Of a stretch of DNA of 64,000 nucleotides, positions 53,010-64,000 are shown piece by piece; within the stretch, counting starts at the first letter, position 1; each line of letters begins with the position of its first letter. Location of the stretch: assembly GCF_943734655.1 (NCBI RefSeq), contig NC_071354.1:194582411-194646410 (forward strand), written 5' to 3'. The translations under genes were made by a program, and so were the position numbers. A model generated the notes under the pieces. It was not told where the DNA came from, made no database searches, and worked only from the letters and a program-made list of their open reading frames with translations. The DNA comes from Sabethes cyaneus (Eukaryota > Arthropoda > Insecta > Diptera > Culicidae).

Positions 53010-55924
53010 ATGATTCGCTTACGACTGGTAGTGTTTCTATTTTCCGTCGGATTAACCAAATGGATATTTGCTTCATCCGACACATCCAACTCTGCAATCA
53101 TCCCTCCGTTGTTCCGGTATGACAGTTACGAGCAATGTCAAACGGCGTTTTGCAGTGTAAGAGTTCATTTAGAACCCGAGGCAGCTGACCTAGCAGTAAG
53201 TGTTTGCCAGTGTGGGAAGTGGAATCTGTTAGACTAACAGCAATTAACGCCGCACCTAAAATCCGGCAGAATCTTAATCGTATTGCGGCAGGTTTCCGAC
53301 GCAGTCAGCTGGACTGGGGTATTTGCATAGCAAACTGTGAGCTTGAATTTACCGGATTAAGCAAACAAAGTCGACGACTGTTATATCAACCAAAGCTCGA
53401 GATTGACTATCCGGTAAGTACGCTGCTGCTGTGTGTCGAAGGGAGCCAGGTTCATGAGAAATCCTTTAAATTTGAAGTATCTGAATATAGTATGCTTGAA
53501 ATAAGGATGCATATAGTTAGATACATAGTATATAGTATCTAACCATATGTTTTTATTTTCCCAATGTATAAAATTGTTTAAGAAACAAAGTTTTTGTGAA
53601 AAACTTTTATAAATAATGTTTTTTTTTGGAATTACTACGACAATTTATTTACATTTTCACAAGAAAAAATGTTCGTTAATAGGCTATAAATTTTTCATTA
53701 ATCAGAAAATTTTCCTCGGAGCTTTTTAGGAAGTAAGAGACCTCATTTTTTTTAAAATAATGTTTTCGTTCATCAGTCCATAAACTATGACCCATTACAA
53801 AATTTAGTGAAATTCCAAGATCTCTTCGCTTAAACCAGTACGGCAATACCCAAAATTTCCTAAGAATACTACATTGAAATATCATTAAATGATTTTTATT
53901 TTTATTTTTGATCCTAAATCGAGTAGCAAAACTATCCGGCTTACTATTGGAAAAGCAGAATCGAGCAACTGAACAAGAAATACGCTACGTTAATGAACGT
54001 TTGCGTAAACAATCGATTGCAGCGTGATTACAACCTGACACAGCGTGGCTACTCCAGTATTCAGTACTGCATTGACGATGATTTATCGGAACAACCAGTT
54101 AGCAGAGGTATTGTGTTTTAATTGGAATCACGGGTCGTTGAATTTCAGCTGAAAGTTTTTATTTTCCTAGACTGGTGGACGATTGCATTTCTTGCTATTG
54201 TTTGCATACTAATTGCTATCGTGCTTGTTTCTAGTGTGATTGACCTGTTAACAACAGATGCTGATTTAAAGGGTAATCTTCAATAGTTTTTTTTTAATCA
54301 ACCGATTTATTTAATTTTATATATAAAACAGTTAACCTAGTTGTATCATCCTTTGCTGTTCGTCGAAATTGGGTTCGTCTCCTGGAACAACCAAAAAATG
54401 AAATCTACCAAGATTTCAGTTACATCGATGGATTACGGTTTTTAATCAACTTCTACACTTTAATCATTCACTGCCTTTTGGTAAGTGCAGTCCTACCGCA
54501 AAGAAACCCAGACCGGCTCGAGGAGGTTATTATAATGTCTATTTTGAAAATTAAAATTTATTTCAAACCTAACTTTAATTTCAGATGGCACAAAATCCGT
54601 TCATACGCATCCTTATTTCACTAACCCCCGTTAGTGTTCAAAATTTCCTTGTCATCACCGGTATGTTGCAGATGGCCAATTTTCTTAAGGACCTCCAAAA
54701 AACGCCCGCATTCGATACTGACTATTTTCGTTCAAAAATTGTCAACCGATTAATTCGACTGCTTCCGGTTTACTACTTTTACTTGCTACTCACCATTGTT
54801 AGCGATAGTCTTCCAGGGCTAGTTTTAAGTCCCGTGGGGTATTTGATTCTGACTGGCGAACGATACATTTGCCGACGCCACGGGTGGAAGAATATGCTCT
54901 TCGTGAACAACCTACCCGATACGGAGACCGAAGCGTGCTTTCTACACGGATGGTACCTGGCAGCCGATCAGCAGTTGTTCCTGGGCTCACTGGTGTTGCT
55001 GGCAGCGATCTGGAAGTATCCGAAGAAAACTCATGTCATTCTGTGGACGGTGGCGATAGTAGCCGTAATTATTCCCGCAATAATTGTTCACCGTTTAAAG
55101 TTGGAATCAATGATCCCAATAAGGCTATCGTAAAACACTTAAAACATATTTAAGTCACTATTTAAAAAAAATTAAAACATTTTTACAGAGATTTTCGATT
55201 AATGATGTACTACCAAGCCTGGTTCAATCATATATATACAACTGGATACACCAACATGAACGGAGCAATAGCTGGAATTATTGTTGGATATTTATACCAT
55301 CAATCTAAAAACAAACAAATCAACCTTCACGATTCAAAGGCAAGAAATCTTATTCCTATCTTAAATTGAACAAGGGATTGACTGGATTTTAATTGCAGTT
55401 TTATCATCTGATGAAGCAAAGCACAATACTGTTGGTTATGTTTGTTCTTGGGACAACCAACCATTTCTATCAACACGATTTACCACTTCCTTCACTACGT
55501 AACACAGCGTATTTCATTTTGTACAACAACCATGGTATACTTGCCGGCAGTCTCTGTTTCATCTATTGCTTTCTGAACCCTCCAGGTGGGTACCTAGTGT
55601 ATATGATACAAGAAATTGTTAACTTATTTTTTGTGTGCTATTTTAGGTGTCTTCCGGCGAATCTTGAGTTCTCAACTGATGGTGACTTTGGGCAAGCTAT
55701 CGTATAGCGTCTACGTTCTTCATGTTCCCTTGTTTCGATTTTTGATTAACTATCTACCAACGCCAGTAACAGTTACTTATCCGAGAATAGCAGTACTCTG
55801 TACCGGTATTGTGATTTCATCCTATATGTTGGGGTTGATTACCTACCTTGTAATAGAACAACCTTGTCGACTACTGCTGAAGCATTGGTACTTTGATAGG
55901 AGAAAAACTTCGAAGCAGGCTTAA
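53010..55924 (+). CDS. NRF-6-like membrane acyltransferase, gene E
   Basis: Exons 53010-53195, 53270-53413, 53927-54107, 54171-54272, 54332-54525, 54585-55129, 55189-55339, 55399-55585 and 55647-55924 (TAA). The total is 1968 nt, 655 residues, all phases matching. Signal peptide MIRLRLVVFLFSVGLTKWIF, NRF cysteines FCSV, NCELEF, NVCVN. Acyltransferase motifs DGLRFLINFYTLIIH, LIRLLPVYYFYLLL and GWYLAADQQLF are present. Intron 7 begins with GC (AAG|GCAAGA at 55340) and ends TTGCAG; intron 5 has a weak GTTATT donor. First-exon split is shared with gene D. An in-frame TTG lies at 53004, but the ATG at 53010 directly precedes the signal peptide. Polyadenylation signal 56028-56033. Confidence 0.92.
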
Positions 55925-56033
55925 GATAGCTTAATCTTAGCTTCTACTTTCATAAAAAAATTAGGACGTTGATTTGAGTAACCAAAACAATGGAGAATCT
56001 TTATGCGCAAATCTGCAAAGGTTGTAAAATAAA

Positions 56034-57545
56034 CGGTTTATAGGATAGGGGAGGGTATTTTCAGCAGGTTTCTAAATTCAGCCTATTTGCCTTTTCTTTC
56101 GTCAATAAAAATACTTTTCCGACATACATTTTTAATATGTTATAACTATTTCCTCAAGACTGTAAGTAATCTAGAATTTTTTATTCAAAGAACGTCAAAA
56201 CCACCTGTTCTTCCACTAGCACTAGGCCATATGCCGAAAAAATAGATGCCATCGCTTAATGTACTGAAAATACCCTCCCATATCCTATATTATTAGAAAA
56301 ACCTGATTTAATCCACCTAGTGGTGAAAGGAACCTTTGCTATACGATCTTACTTGCTATTTGAGATAGAAATCGACACGTTTGGCTTACATGAAATTTTT
56401 GGAAATTGAATAAGTTTACAAAATTTGAACCAAATAGAAGCACTTATAAATTTTGATAGTTCCTTTTCTCATGAAATTGCTGAGTAAGTTGTTACTAATG
56501 AGGGTAAGTCCAAGTAAAAGTAAGTTGTAAGACGAAATATTATTCGTTAATATATGCATTGCGTAGTAAAGGTCTAGTTTATAAGTTTTTGAACTATGCA
56601 TAATTTCCTGTAATGCCATTCTATTTGATTCACAACAATAAAGTTTTCTTGAATAAATTTCATCAATTTTTATTAACTTTCGGTTACTCACGCTGTTGTA
56701 TTTTGTACAACATGTGTAGGTTTTTGAATGCCATATTGTTATAAGGTTACAAATCGTATACTACGTATATACTAACGTATATTCTTCAGTAAACTTGTTA
56801 TGAGCAAAATGTCAGAAATATTCAATGCATTAATACTTTAAATTGTTAGGAAACAAGATTAGCATAAACCGACAACCGACCGAAACGAAGCAAGTAGCAT
56901 GTGAGGTGTACCGCAATTGACCCCAACTGGAATTTTCTCTCGTTTCTTCATATGGAAAAATGGTGTCTGTATGCAGCAAAACTACCAGCAAATGTAAAAT
57001 GTTTAAGATGTATCCGTCTGTTGGTAATCGAGTAACTCGGGGTCAAAATCAGGTTATTTTTTACAATTAAAGTTCTGCAGTTCCTAAACAAGCAAACATA
57101 GAGGTATACTAAATTCAGCAAAATTGTGTATTTTTATTATTTGTACAACTTTGTAATACATGAAAAAGTCCTACAACAATTACAAGAAGAGTTAGAATAG
57201 AAAAACTGATTTCACAAATTCATATACAATAAATAAGATTTTTTTACCTTCACTGAAGAGATAGAAGGCTACTGTTTTCAGCAAAATTTCTTGTAATAAT
57301 ATGCTCTAAAAGTTTGTAGAACACATCAATGTGTTGTATTGAAACTGAAGGAAAATATTTTTTTTATTTCACTTTTAGGGGGATTAATCAAAATTCAAAT
57401 TCTACCAGTCGATAGAGCTTTCAATTTTAAGAAACTCTTCCAAAAGTTTGATAAACTTAAAACCAAGTTTTCCTAGTCAAAACTCTAGTGCGCACGTTTT
57501 CTTTGGTTTTGGGCTATTGTGCGCGCAAGTAACCGTGTTATAAAA
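56034..57545. other. intergenic, nothing recognised
   Basis: AT-rich, with many A/T runs. The minus frame at 56416-56691 has no motif. Confidence 0.35.
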
Positions 57546-58360
57546 GTTGGCGCGAGTGTTCGAGGGTTAATATTTACAAATAACAATATCTTTTGACCGG
57601 TAAAACCAATTCTTATGTAATTTTGCATATACATTCGTAGTGTGAAAACCTCTCGTTTGATATTAAAATAATTGAAATTAGGTAAATTATCTTGGTTAAA
57701 ATCATTATAAATTATTGTTAATTTTGGTGTGGTGTATTCGATTGCTCATAACTTTCAAATTAAACGTCCAATCAGAAAACCATTCAATAGTGATCTATTC
57801 GGCTCTATTACCTGCCAAATGAAACTAATAGCGTGTAAATAGGTTTGGCCATCTCTGAGAAACAGGCGTTCATTTGTACCTAGTCAAAAAAAGTTTTTCA
57901 AGGCTAACTTTTAAACTGCTTGTCCGTATTCAATAAAACTTAGCAAAATGTTTAGTAATAGTAAGAGCTTTCGTTTGGTACTAATATCGTTAAAATTGGT
58001 TGCGTGGTTCCGGAGAAAACCGTGTCACGTAGTTTTCACATTTTTGCTTATAACTTTCAAACGAAAAGTCAGACCACGAAACCATTTAATAGTGATATAC
58101 TAGGCAATAATACCTTTCAAACAAAAGTAATAGCGGTCGAATCGGTTCAGCCATCTCCGAGTAACAGGCGATAGAAAATTCGGAGCGAACACACATACAC
58201 ACATACACACATACATACACACACACACACACAGACATTGCTCAGTTCGTCGAACCCTATCGATTGGTACATGTGACTCGGCCCTCCGGGCCTTGGATCA
58301 ATTTCGTGTTTTTCGACCAATTGTTAAACCTTTGTTATATAGTATAACAAAGGTAAAAAT
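57546..58360. repeat. repeat element with internal duplication, microsatellite and terminal hairpin
   Basis: Two diverged copies of a block of about 300 bp (sharing ATAACTTTCAAA, CCATT.AATAGTGAT, CAGCCATCTC.GA..AACAGGCG; near 57749-57870 and 58050-58170) are followed by a (CA)n-type microsatellite at 58190-58235. A conserved unit then ends in a perfect hairpin ACCTTTGTTATA-TAG-TATAACAAAGGT (58328-58354). It looks like the end of an interspersed repeat; class unknown. Confidence 0.55.
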
Positions 58361-59322
58361 GCCAAAGAAATATAGCAGTTGAAATATTTTTCAAATTTTG
58401 TTTTGTTTCGATTAAATAAAAGTGAGAGCCACTATTTAACTATTATTGTACACTTTCGTTTTTTGTTTAAACTATCGACTAATGCGTTAAATATCTAACC
58501 AAAACTAATATTGCGATCTAGCACATAAAAATGCGAGTATCTAGTTTTGTTATGCTCTTCAGATTTTAGCATTCCACACACTTACTCAGTGATAATATAG
58601 TTTTTTGTGTGATTGCTCTAGTTTCTGCCGCATAGAAGATCGACGGTTATCTCTCATTTCTGCAATTTTTAAATTTGAGCAATTCCACGTGATAACAAAA
58701 TTTGAACTATTTATACAGAACGTTGCCTACGGTTTTGATAGGAAGAAACATGCACCTTCCACAGATATTGGCACAATACTATATTAAGATTCACTTTTAT
58801 CATCGGGAATTACATTGATCGCTTCAGGAAAGTTGGCAGAAGTTATTTATTTCACTTCTTTATGAGACTGATCTAACTGATCAATGTTACCCCGATGATC
58901 CATGTTACTCCGTTTTACGGTACTTACTTTCGTGGAAATTGTGTTTGAAAAATCGTATCTCGAAAAGTATAGATTGCTCCAAAGTATTGTCTAAGGATAA
59001 GTTTTGAGTAATGAAAAAAAATTTCACTGAAAAATTCCACCATTTTCCACGGAAAAAATCCACCATTTTTTGACAATCAGCAAATGGTAGAATCAATAAA
59101 GTGTATTCGGACAAATAATGACAAATGTATTTTAGTTATTGAAAATTTCATAACCACGTGGATAATATATGAAGAAGGGCTCTATTTCAAATATCTCTAA
59201 TAACAGCTGAATGTAGAAAGCTAATTAATATTAGAAACTTTTTTGTTCTAGAATATGTAAGAAATTGTTCTCCATATTCAAAGCCAGGGCTGTCCGGCAC
59301 TCAGTGCACCTATTTAGCTTAT
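58361..59322. other. no recognisable feature
   Basis: No coding or repeat signal I can support. Confidence 0.35.
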
Positions 59323-59326
59323 TTAA

Positions 59327-60054
59327 GGGGGCATAGTACTTTTTACACCATATTTTTTGCCTTATTTCAAATATTTTTTTCTCGATAACGCGAAAAGCGA
59401 ATCGATTCGGGTTTATTGCTTGCTAAACATTGCACTTTATACTAATATTTGCAGTTTTTTTTGCATATGTGAACCTCTTCCCCTCTCCCTTACGGCTCCT
59501 TGAACATGATCATTCGAAAAAAACATGATTTGCGGTACCATGGATTGGCGCTGGGGGGCTTATCCGAATTGAAAAATTCCAAAACGACATGAAAGAATAT
59601 TAAATTATCTCGTGTTTGACCCATTCTTTTTTTAAAATTCGAACGCATAACAAAATGGCGGACATTCAAACATAAAAGTAAGGTTTTTAGCTGAAAAAAT
59701 TGACTTTAAACATTTCTTAAAAATACAAAAATTGTAATATCGAAAAAAGGATGGGTCAAACACTAGATAATTTTGTTAGCTTTGAAACAAAAAAAGAATC
59801 ATGAGAATTGCTTCAGCCGTTCTTGAGATATTTATGGTACCGACTTTCAAAACCTGGTTTCGAGAAAAACGACGTTGAAGTTTTTATTCGCTGTGTAATC
59901 GCTCCAGACATGCGCGGTACAAATAGCTGTAACTTTGTCAATTTTTGGAATTCATCGAAATGACTTGAAACACATATGGTCAAAATGTTAATCTTTCGAA
60001 ATAATCAATAAAAAAAATTTCGATTTTTTTAAATTGAAAAAGTACTATGCCCCC
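59327..60054. mobile_element. 728-bp MITE with TTAA target duplication
   Basis: Termini GGGGGCATAGTACTTTTT and its exact complement are flanked by TTAA at 59323-59326 and 60055-60058. TTAA duplications are made by piggyBac and Kolobok transposases, so one of these probably mobilised it. Non-coding. Confidence 0.85.
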
Positions 60055-60213
60055 TTAACTGTAACACCTCAACCAAGCGAAATTCGAAAATATTATGTAT
60101 GGGGCATTTATAAAGTCAATTATTACCCATAAGATGGCTTAACTAAGTATTGCTCTATCTTAAGTATTAACGGCACACTCCCAGTTCACATTTGGTGGTG
60201 CGCAGAGAGGTGC

Positions 60214-60376
60214 GGTGAGGAATAATTGTAAACTGGATAATATGGTGAAACTTCGATGTGGGGCCAAAACTATATTGCGTATGTCAATTACTGAGTGGGA
60301 CTCCAACCCTACTCTAATATTTTTGGTCCCACATCGAAGTTTCCCAATATCGTCCAGTCTACCATTCTTCCTCACC
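60214..60376. repeat. foldback of 163 bp
   Basis: GGTGAGGAAxAATxGTA-type arm, including GAAACTTCGATGTGGG, is repeated inverted with about eight mismatches around a centre near 60295. Probably a hairpin transposon relic. Overlapping open frames on both strands are caused by the palindrome. Confidence 0.65.
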
Positions 60377-60479
60377 AAACGCTTCTCCACCTTTAATAAA
60401 AAATTATTTACGTTGGACCGCGACAGAGTCGAAGACAAGTAAAACAGAAAAATCTGTTTCACGTGGAACTGGTCAAAAT

Positions 60480-61100
60480 TAAAATTTGCATAAATATGCT
60501 TGGTGGAAGATAGATATCGTGAAGACCTAGAACAACTGTTCCGGGCTAATGAGACGCGTAAATTCTATGCGTAGGTGAACTGCTCTTGTAAGGGATACAC
60601 ACCGCAGCCCGATATGTGCAGGGTGAAGGAGGAAAACCTGGTTACAAACGAGCACGAGGTGGTCAACAGGTGGAAGTAGTTCTTCAATAAGCATCTCAAC
60701 GGCGATATTATAGAAGAAAACACAACGGAAGGGGTTACAACAAACGATAATAGTGTGCCGGGTCACGATCTCGAAGAGATCCGGCGAGAAATCGATCAGC
60801 TGAAGTATAATAGAGCCGGCGGAAAGGGCCTATTCCTGGCAGAACTCTACAAAAATGGCCAAGAACCGCCAGCAACGGCACTTCACTGTATAATTTCAAG
60901 GATTTGGGAGGAGGAGAAACTACCGAAGGAGTGGATGGAAAGCGCGTTTTGTCCCATCTACAAAAAGGACAATCGGTCTGATTGCTATAATTACCACGGC
61001 ATTACGCTGGGCAACGCCACCTTCAAGGTGCTCTTCCAGATTTTATTGCGCCGTCTTTCTACAATTGCAAGAATTCGTAGGGCAGTACTGGGTGGGCGTT
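60480..61100 (+). mobile_element. RTE-like LINE fragment (second family)
   Basis: Linker block GYTPQPDMC and LVTNEHEVVNRWK, then a frame from about 60755 reading LEEIRREIDQLKYNRAGGKG, KLPKEWMESAFCPIYKKDN and YNYHGITLGNATFKVL, the start of the reverse-transcriptase domain. It is cut off at the foldback at 61104. One premature stop precedes the long frame. Confidence 0.85.
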
Positions 61101-61103
61101 ATG

Positions 61104-61226
61104 AATTTAATTCTACTACGTATATTTATTCTTTATTCTTGCAGGCTTCCTCAGTGTCTGTTTTCGAACTCCGAAGTTTCAAAATACCTATCTGTCAAGA
61201 ATAAATATACATAGTAGAATTTAATT
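61104..61226. mobile_element. 123-bp foldback MITE
   Basis: 30-bp arms (AATTTAATTCTACTACGTAT... and complement, one or two mismatches) at 61104-61133 and 61197-61226. Inserted at or next to the breakpoint of the LINE fragment ending near 61100. Confidence 0.7.
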
Positions 61227-61261
61227 AGACTTTTCTTTTTATTTAATTCCAGGTTTCGATT

Positions 61262-64000
61262 TCTACTAAACTTACTTACTAACTTATGTGTTCATGTCCG
61301 CCGGTCCGGCAGAACAAAGGGGTGAAATCAGAGATCTCCACTGCTGACGGTTACCCGCCATGGCTTTTACCTGTCGCCAGGACAGGTTCTCGTCTACAGC
61401 CCGGATGTCGTTGGCTAAGCTCCGTCTCCATGAGCCTCTGGGCCTGCCTCTTCTACGCTGTCCTTGTGGATTCCAGTCGAGTGCTGCTCTGCAAACCTCG
61501 TTCGCTCCTTTCCTCAAGGTGTGTCCGATCCACTTCCACCTACGCTCACGAATTTCTGTGGCTATCGGCCGTTGATGACACCGACGATGGAGTTCCTCAT
61601 TGGATATCCAATTATCAGGCCACCAGGCACGAATAATATATCGCAGGCACCGGTTAATGAATACCTGCAATTTTTGCGTTGTCTCCGCTGAGACGCACCA
61701 CGTTTCGCAGGCATACAGCAGTACGGATTTAACGTTTGAATTAAAGATTCGGGTTTTCGTACGTAGAGTGATCTGGTTTGAGCGCCAAATGTTTCGCAGA
61801 CCTGCAAAGGCACCCCTGGCCTTCCTGATCCGTGTGGCTATATCAGTCTTGGTACCACCATCGGGCGTTGTTTGGCTACCAAGATATTGAAAGACGGCTA
61901 CCTGCTCAACTTGTTGTCCCGCTACTGTAAAGTTGGTGGAATTGTCAGTGTTCACTACCATAGACTTAGTTTTCGCTACATTGACTGTGAGACCTGCTGC
62001 CTGGGAGCTCTCGGAGAGGTCGTCTAACTTGCTCTGCATATCGTTTCGGCGTTGTGCGAGCAAGACAATGTCGTCGGCTAGGTCGAGGTCATTTAGCTGC
62101 TCCATCGTTAGAGGATTCCAAGGCAATCCTCGATTTGGTCTACTGTCAATTGCTCCAACTAATATCTCATCCATAACGATGAGAAACAGAAGCGGTGATA
62201 AAATGCAGCCCTGTCTCACGCCAGCAGTAACCCTTATGGGGTCGGACAAGACGCCGTCGTGCAAAACCTTGCACGAGAACGCCTCGTACTGAGCCTCGAT
62301 GAGATGGACTAGCTTATCTGGAACTCCTCTACGCCTAAGTGCGCCCCAGATGTTTTCGTGATTGAGTCGGTCGAACGCCTTTTCGAGGTCAACGAACACC
62401 AGCAGAAGAGAGTCCTGGAATTCGTTGATCTGCTCCAATATAATGCGGAGCGTTGTGATATGGTCTACACATGATCGGCCAGCACGGAATCCAGCTTGCT
62501 GCCGCCGGAGAGTAGCGTCGATCTTCTCCTGGATCCGGTTGAGGATTACCTTACAGAGTACTTTGAGAGTAATACAGAGCAACATGATGCCACGCCAGTT
62601 ACCGCATTCCGTTAGGTCTCCTTTCTTAGGGACTTTGACCAATATGCCCTGCATCCAGTCCACCGGAAAAGTTGCGGTTTCCCAAATATTGCTGAAAAGC
62701 TGATGCATCATCTGGGCTGACAAAGATGGGTCAGCTTTGAGCATTTCGGCTGAAATACGATCTATCCCTGGCGCTCTATTGGATTTCATACTCTTGATGG
62801 CTGCTACAATTTCATCCAGCGATGGCGCATCCGAGTTCACGCGATTTATTCGACGAACTGTAGGCGTCGTACGCTGCTGGTTTTGTTGGTCTCTGACATT
62901 TGAAACTCGGAAGAGTTGTTCGAAATGTTCAGTCCATCGCTTAAGCTGTTCTGTACGGTCAGTCAATAGCTGACCAGCTCTGTTCTTTAGCGGCATCTTT
63001 GTATTCATCCTGGCACCACTAAGGCGGCGAGAAATATCGTACAACAAACGGATATCACCATTGGCGGCGGCGGTTTCTCCTTGTTCGGCTAGGGAGTTAG
63101 TCCAGGCTCTCTTGTCCCGCCTACAAGCACGTTTAACAGCCCTCTCCAGTTCGGCGTATCGTTGACGGGCAGCTGTCTTAGCCGATCTGGTCCTCGCTCG
63201 CTCAATGCCGGCTTTCGCCTCTCTCCGCTCGTCGATCTTCCTCCAAGTTTCATCCGAAATCCACTCCCTCCGCCCACTGCGCGCTTTGCCGAGGGTTTCA
63301 TCACTGGTCGTGATGAAGGCGTTCTTGATGCCGGTCCATTGCTCTTGGACGGTTCCACCAGATGGCAACTCCGAGGCTCGAGATTCAAGTTGTTCAACAA
63401 AGGCCCTTTTCACCTCAGGATTCTCCAATCGGCGGACGTCGTAGCGGCACCCAACTTTCTCCTCCCGTCGTTGGACACGTGCGACGCGCAGACGTATCTC
63501 AGCGATAACAAGATGATGGTCGGATGCAATGTCAGCGCTGCGTTTGTTGCGTACATCAAGAAGGCTCCTTCTCCATTTCCGGCTGATGCAGATGTGGTCG
63601 ATTTGGTTTTCTGTTCGGCCGTCGCGGGAAACCCACGTGACTTTATGTACTGGTCTATGGGGGAAGAGCGATCCACCAATGACCATGTCGTTATTACCAC
63701 AGAATTCTGTAAACAGCTCCCCGTTTTCGCTCATCTCTGCTAGGCCATGGCGTCCCATGACGCGTTCAAGTTCCGCGTTGTTTGAGCCAATCTTCGCGTT
63801 GAAGTCGCCCATGTGAATTTGGATGTCCTCCTTCGGGATTTTCTCAACCACGCTGTTCAGCTGGCTGTAAAAGCTCTCTTTCTCCTGCAGGTCGGCAGCA
63901 TCTGTTGGCGCATAGCACTGGATTGCCGTAAGGTTCCTAACCCGTGTTCTAAATCTGGCAACGATTATTCGCTCATTTATTGGTTCCCACTTCATCAGGG
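61262..64000 (-). mobile_element. RTE-like LINE, runs off right edge
   Basis: Contains the 903-codon open frame 61284-63995, a short 3' region, and a tail of AAGTAAG repeats near 61262-61285 on the minus strand. The 5' part lies outside the window. It is inserted next to relics of the other LINE family. Confidence 0.85.
61284..63995 (-). CDS. LINE endonuclease-reverse transcriptase (partial N-terminus)
   Basis: Open for 903 residues from the window edge to its stop. Endonuclease part: GDFNAKIG near residue 63, ENQIDHICIS near 130, SDHHLVIAEIRL near 158. Reverse transcriptase: APGIDRISAEML, GNWRGIMLL, FVDLEKAFDRLNHENIW near 532, GVRQGCILSPLLF, and LADDIVLLAQ near 635 as the catalytic box (LADD rather than YADD). 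The C-terminal block RWKWIGHTLRKG...NPQGQRRRGRPRGSW is typical of RTE-like and related elements. No stop or frameshift is visible, so the copy may be active. The ATG at 63995 is not necessarily the true start; the protein probably continues upstream beyond the window. Confidence 0.9.
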   Translation of the reverse strand: MKWEPINERIIVARFRTRVRNLTAIQCYAPTDAADLQEKESFYSQLNSVVEKIPKEDIQIHMGDFNAKIGSNNAELERVMGRHGLAEMSENGELFTEFCGNNDMVIGGSLFPHRPVHKVTWVSRDGRTENQIDHICISRKWRRSLLDVRNKRSADIASDHHLVIAEIRLRVARVQRREEKVGCRYDVRRLENPEVKRAFVEQLESRASELPSGGTVQEQWTGIKNAFITTSDETLGKARSGRREWISDETWRKIDERREAKAGIERARTRSAKTAARQRYAELERAVKRACRRDKRAWTNSLAEQGETAAANGDIRLLYDISRRLSGARMNTKMPLKNRAGQLLTDRTEQLKRWTEHFEQLFRVSNVRDQQNQQRTTPTVRRINRVNSDAPSLDEIVAAIKSMKSNRAPGIDRISAEMLKADPSLSAQMMHQLFSNIWETATFPVDWMQGILVKVPKKGDLTECGNWRGIMLLCITLKVLCKVILNRIQEKIDATLRRQQAGFRAGRSCVDHITTLRIILEQINEFQDSLLLVFVDLEKAFDRLNHENIWGALRRRGVPDKLVHLIEAQYEAFSCKVLHDGVLSDPIRVTAGVRQGCILSPLLFLIVMDEILVGAIDSRPNRGLPWNPLTMEQLNDLDLADDIVLLAQRRNDMQSKLDDLSESSQAAGLTVNVAKTKSMVVNTDNSTNFTVAGQQVEQVAVFQYLGSQTTPDGGTKTDIATRIRKARGAFAGLRNIWRSNQITLRTKTRIFNSNVKSVLLYACETWCVSAETTQKLQVFINRCLRYIIRAWWPDNWISNEELHRRCHQRPIATEIRERRWKWIGHTLRKGANEVCRAALDWNPQGQRRRGRPRGSWRRSLANDIRAVDENLSWRQVKAMAGNRQQWRSLISPLCSAGPADMNT

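Noticed and set aside
60160..60462. Overlapping frames on both strands as genes
   Set aside because: They mirror each other because the DNA is palindromic (60214-60376).
1..64000. CRISPR array or bacterial operon
   Set aside because: Spliced genes, LINEs and polyadenylation signals show insect nuclear DNA; the tandem repeats have no uniform spacers.

Overview
This is nuclear DNA of a dipteran, most probably a mosquito. The evidence is a very dense and varied transposon load (non-LTR retrotransposons, Tc1/mariner-type elements, a tRNA-derived SINE, many short terminal-inverted-repeat elements), short introns in the host genes, a ZAD zinc-finger gene (an insect-expanded class) and an insect-like COX7C. 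I cannot fix genus or species from sequence alone.

Host genes, all on the + strand. Five genes of the NRF-6-like (nose resistant to fluoxetine) membrane acyltransferase-3 family lie at about 1.98-4.46 kb (A, 5' exon not found), 24.46-26.94 kb (B), 34.08-36.69 kb (C), 43.35-47.24 kb (D) and 53.01-55.92 kb (E). B to E share an intron plan with almost invariant exon sizes (181, 102, 194, 545, about 150, 187, 275 nt). Every junction I placed keeps frame, so B to E look like complete genes. B and C are a recent segmental duplication that includes upstream and 3' sequence. Between A and B lie a ZAD-C2H2 zinc-finger gene (7.0-9.8 kb, six exons, one GC-AG intron) and two-exon COX7C (19.26-19.58 kb). 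An orphan membrane-anchor exon sits at 51.6 kb.

Mobile DNA fills the rest. A probably full-length I-clade-like LINE (about 10.95-19.02 kb, minus) has an open 1206-codon ORF2. Its ORF1 is split by a 2.24-kb non-autonomous DNA element with 2-bp target duplications; a second copy of that element lies at 20.25-22.55 kb. Both copies carry a tandem-repeat block and a related exon-like ORF. An RTE-like LINE with a long open reading frame runs off the right edge (61.26-64.00 kb). Decayed fragments of a second RTE-like family occur at 0.7, 29-33, 44.4, 48.6 and 60.5 kb. Two defective Tc1/mariner-type copies lie at 22.7 and 49.2 kb. At least ten short inverted-repeat elements were found, several with target duplications whose removal restores the interrupted LINE reading frame.

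The least explained signal is at 37.47-37.93 kb: five diverged units of about 110 bp, each able to form the same two- or three-part hairpin, with paired changes in both arms. A TATA-like box lies about 230 bp upstream. This is my main candidate for an undescribed structured element. All folding, identity and family statements are by eye.
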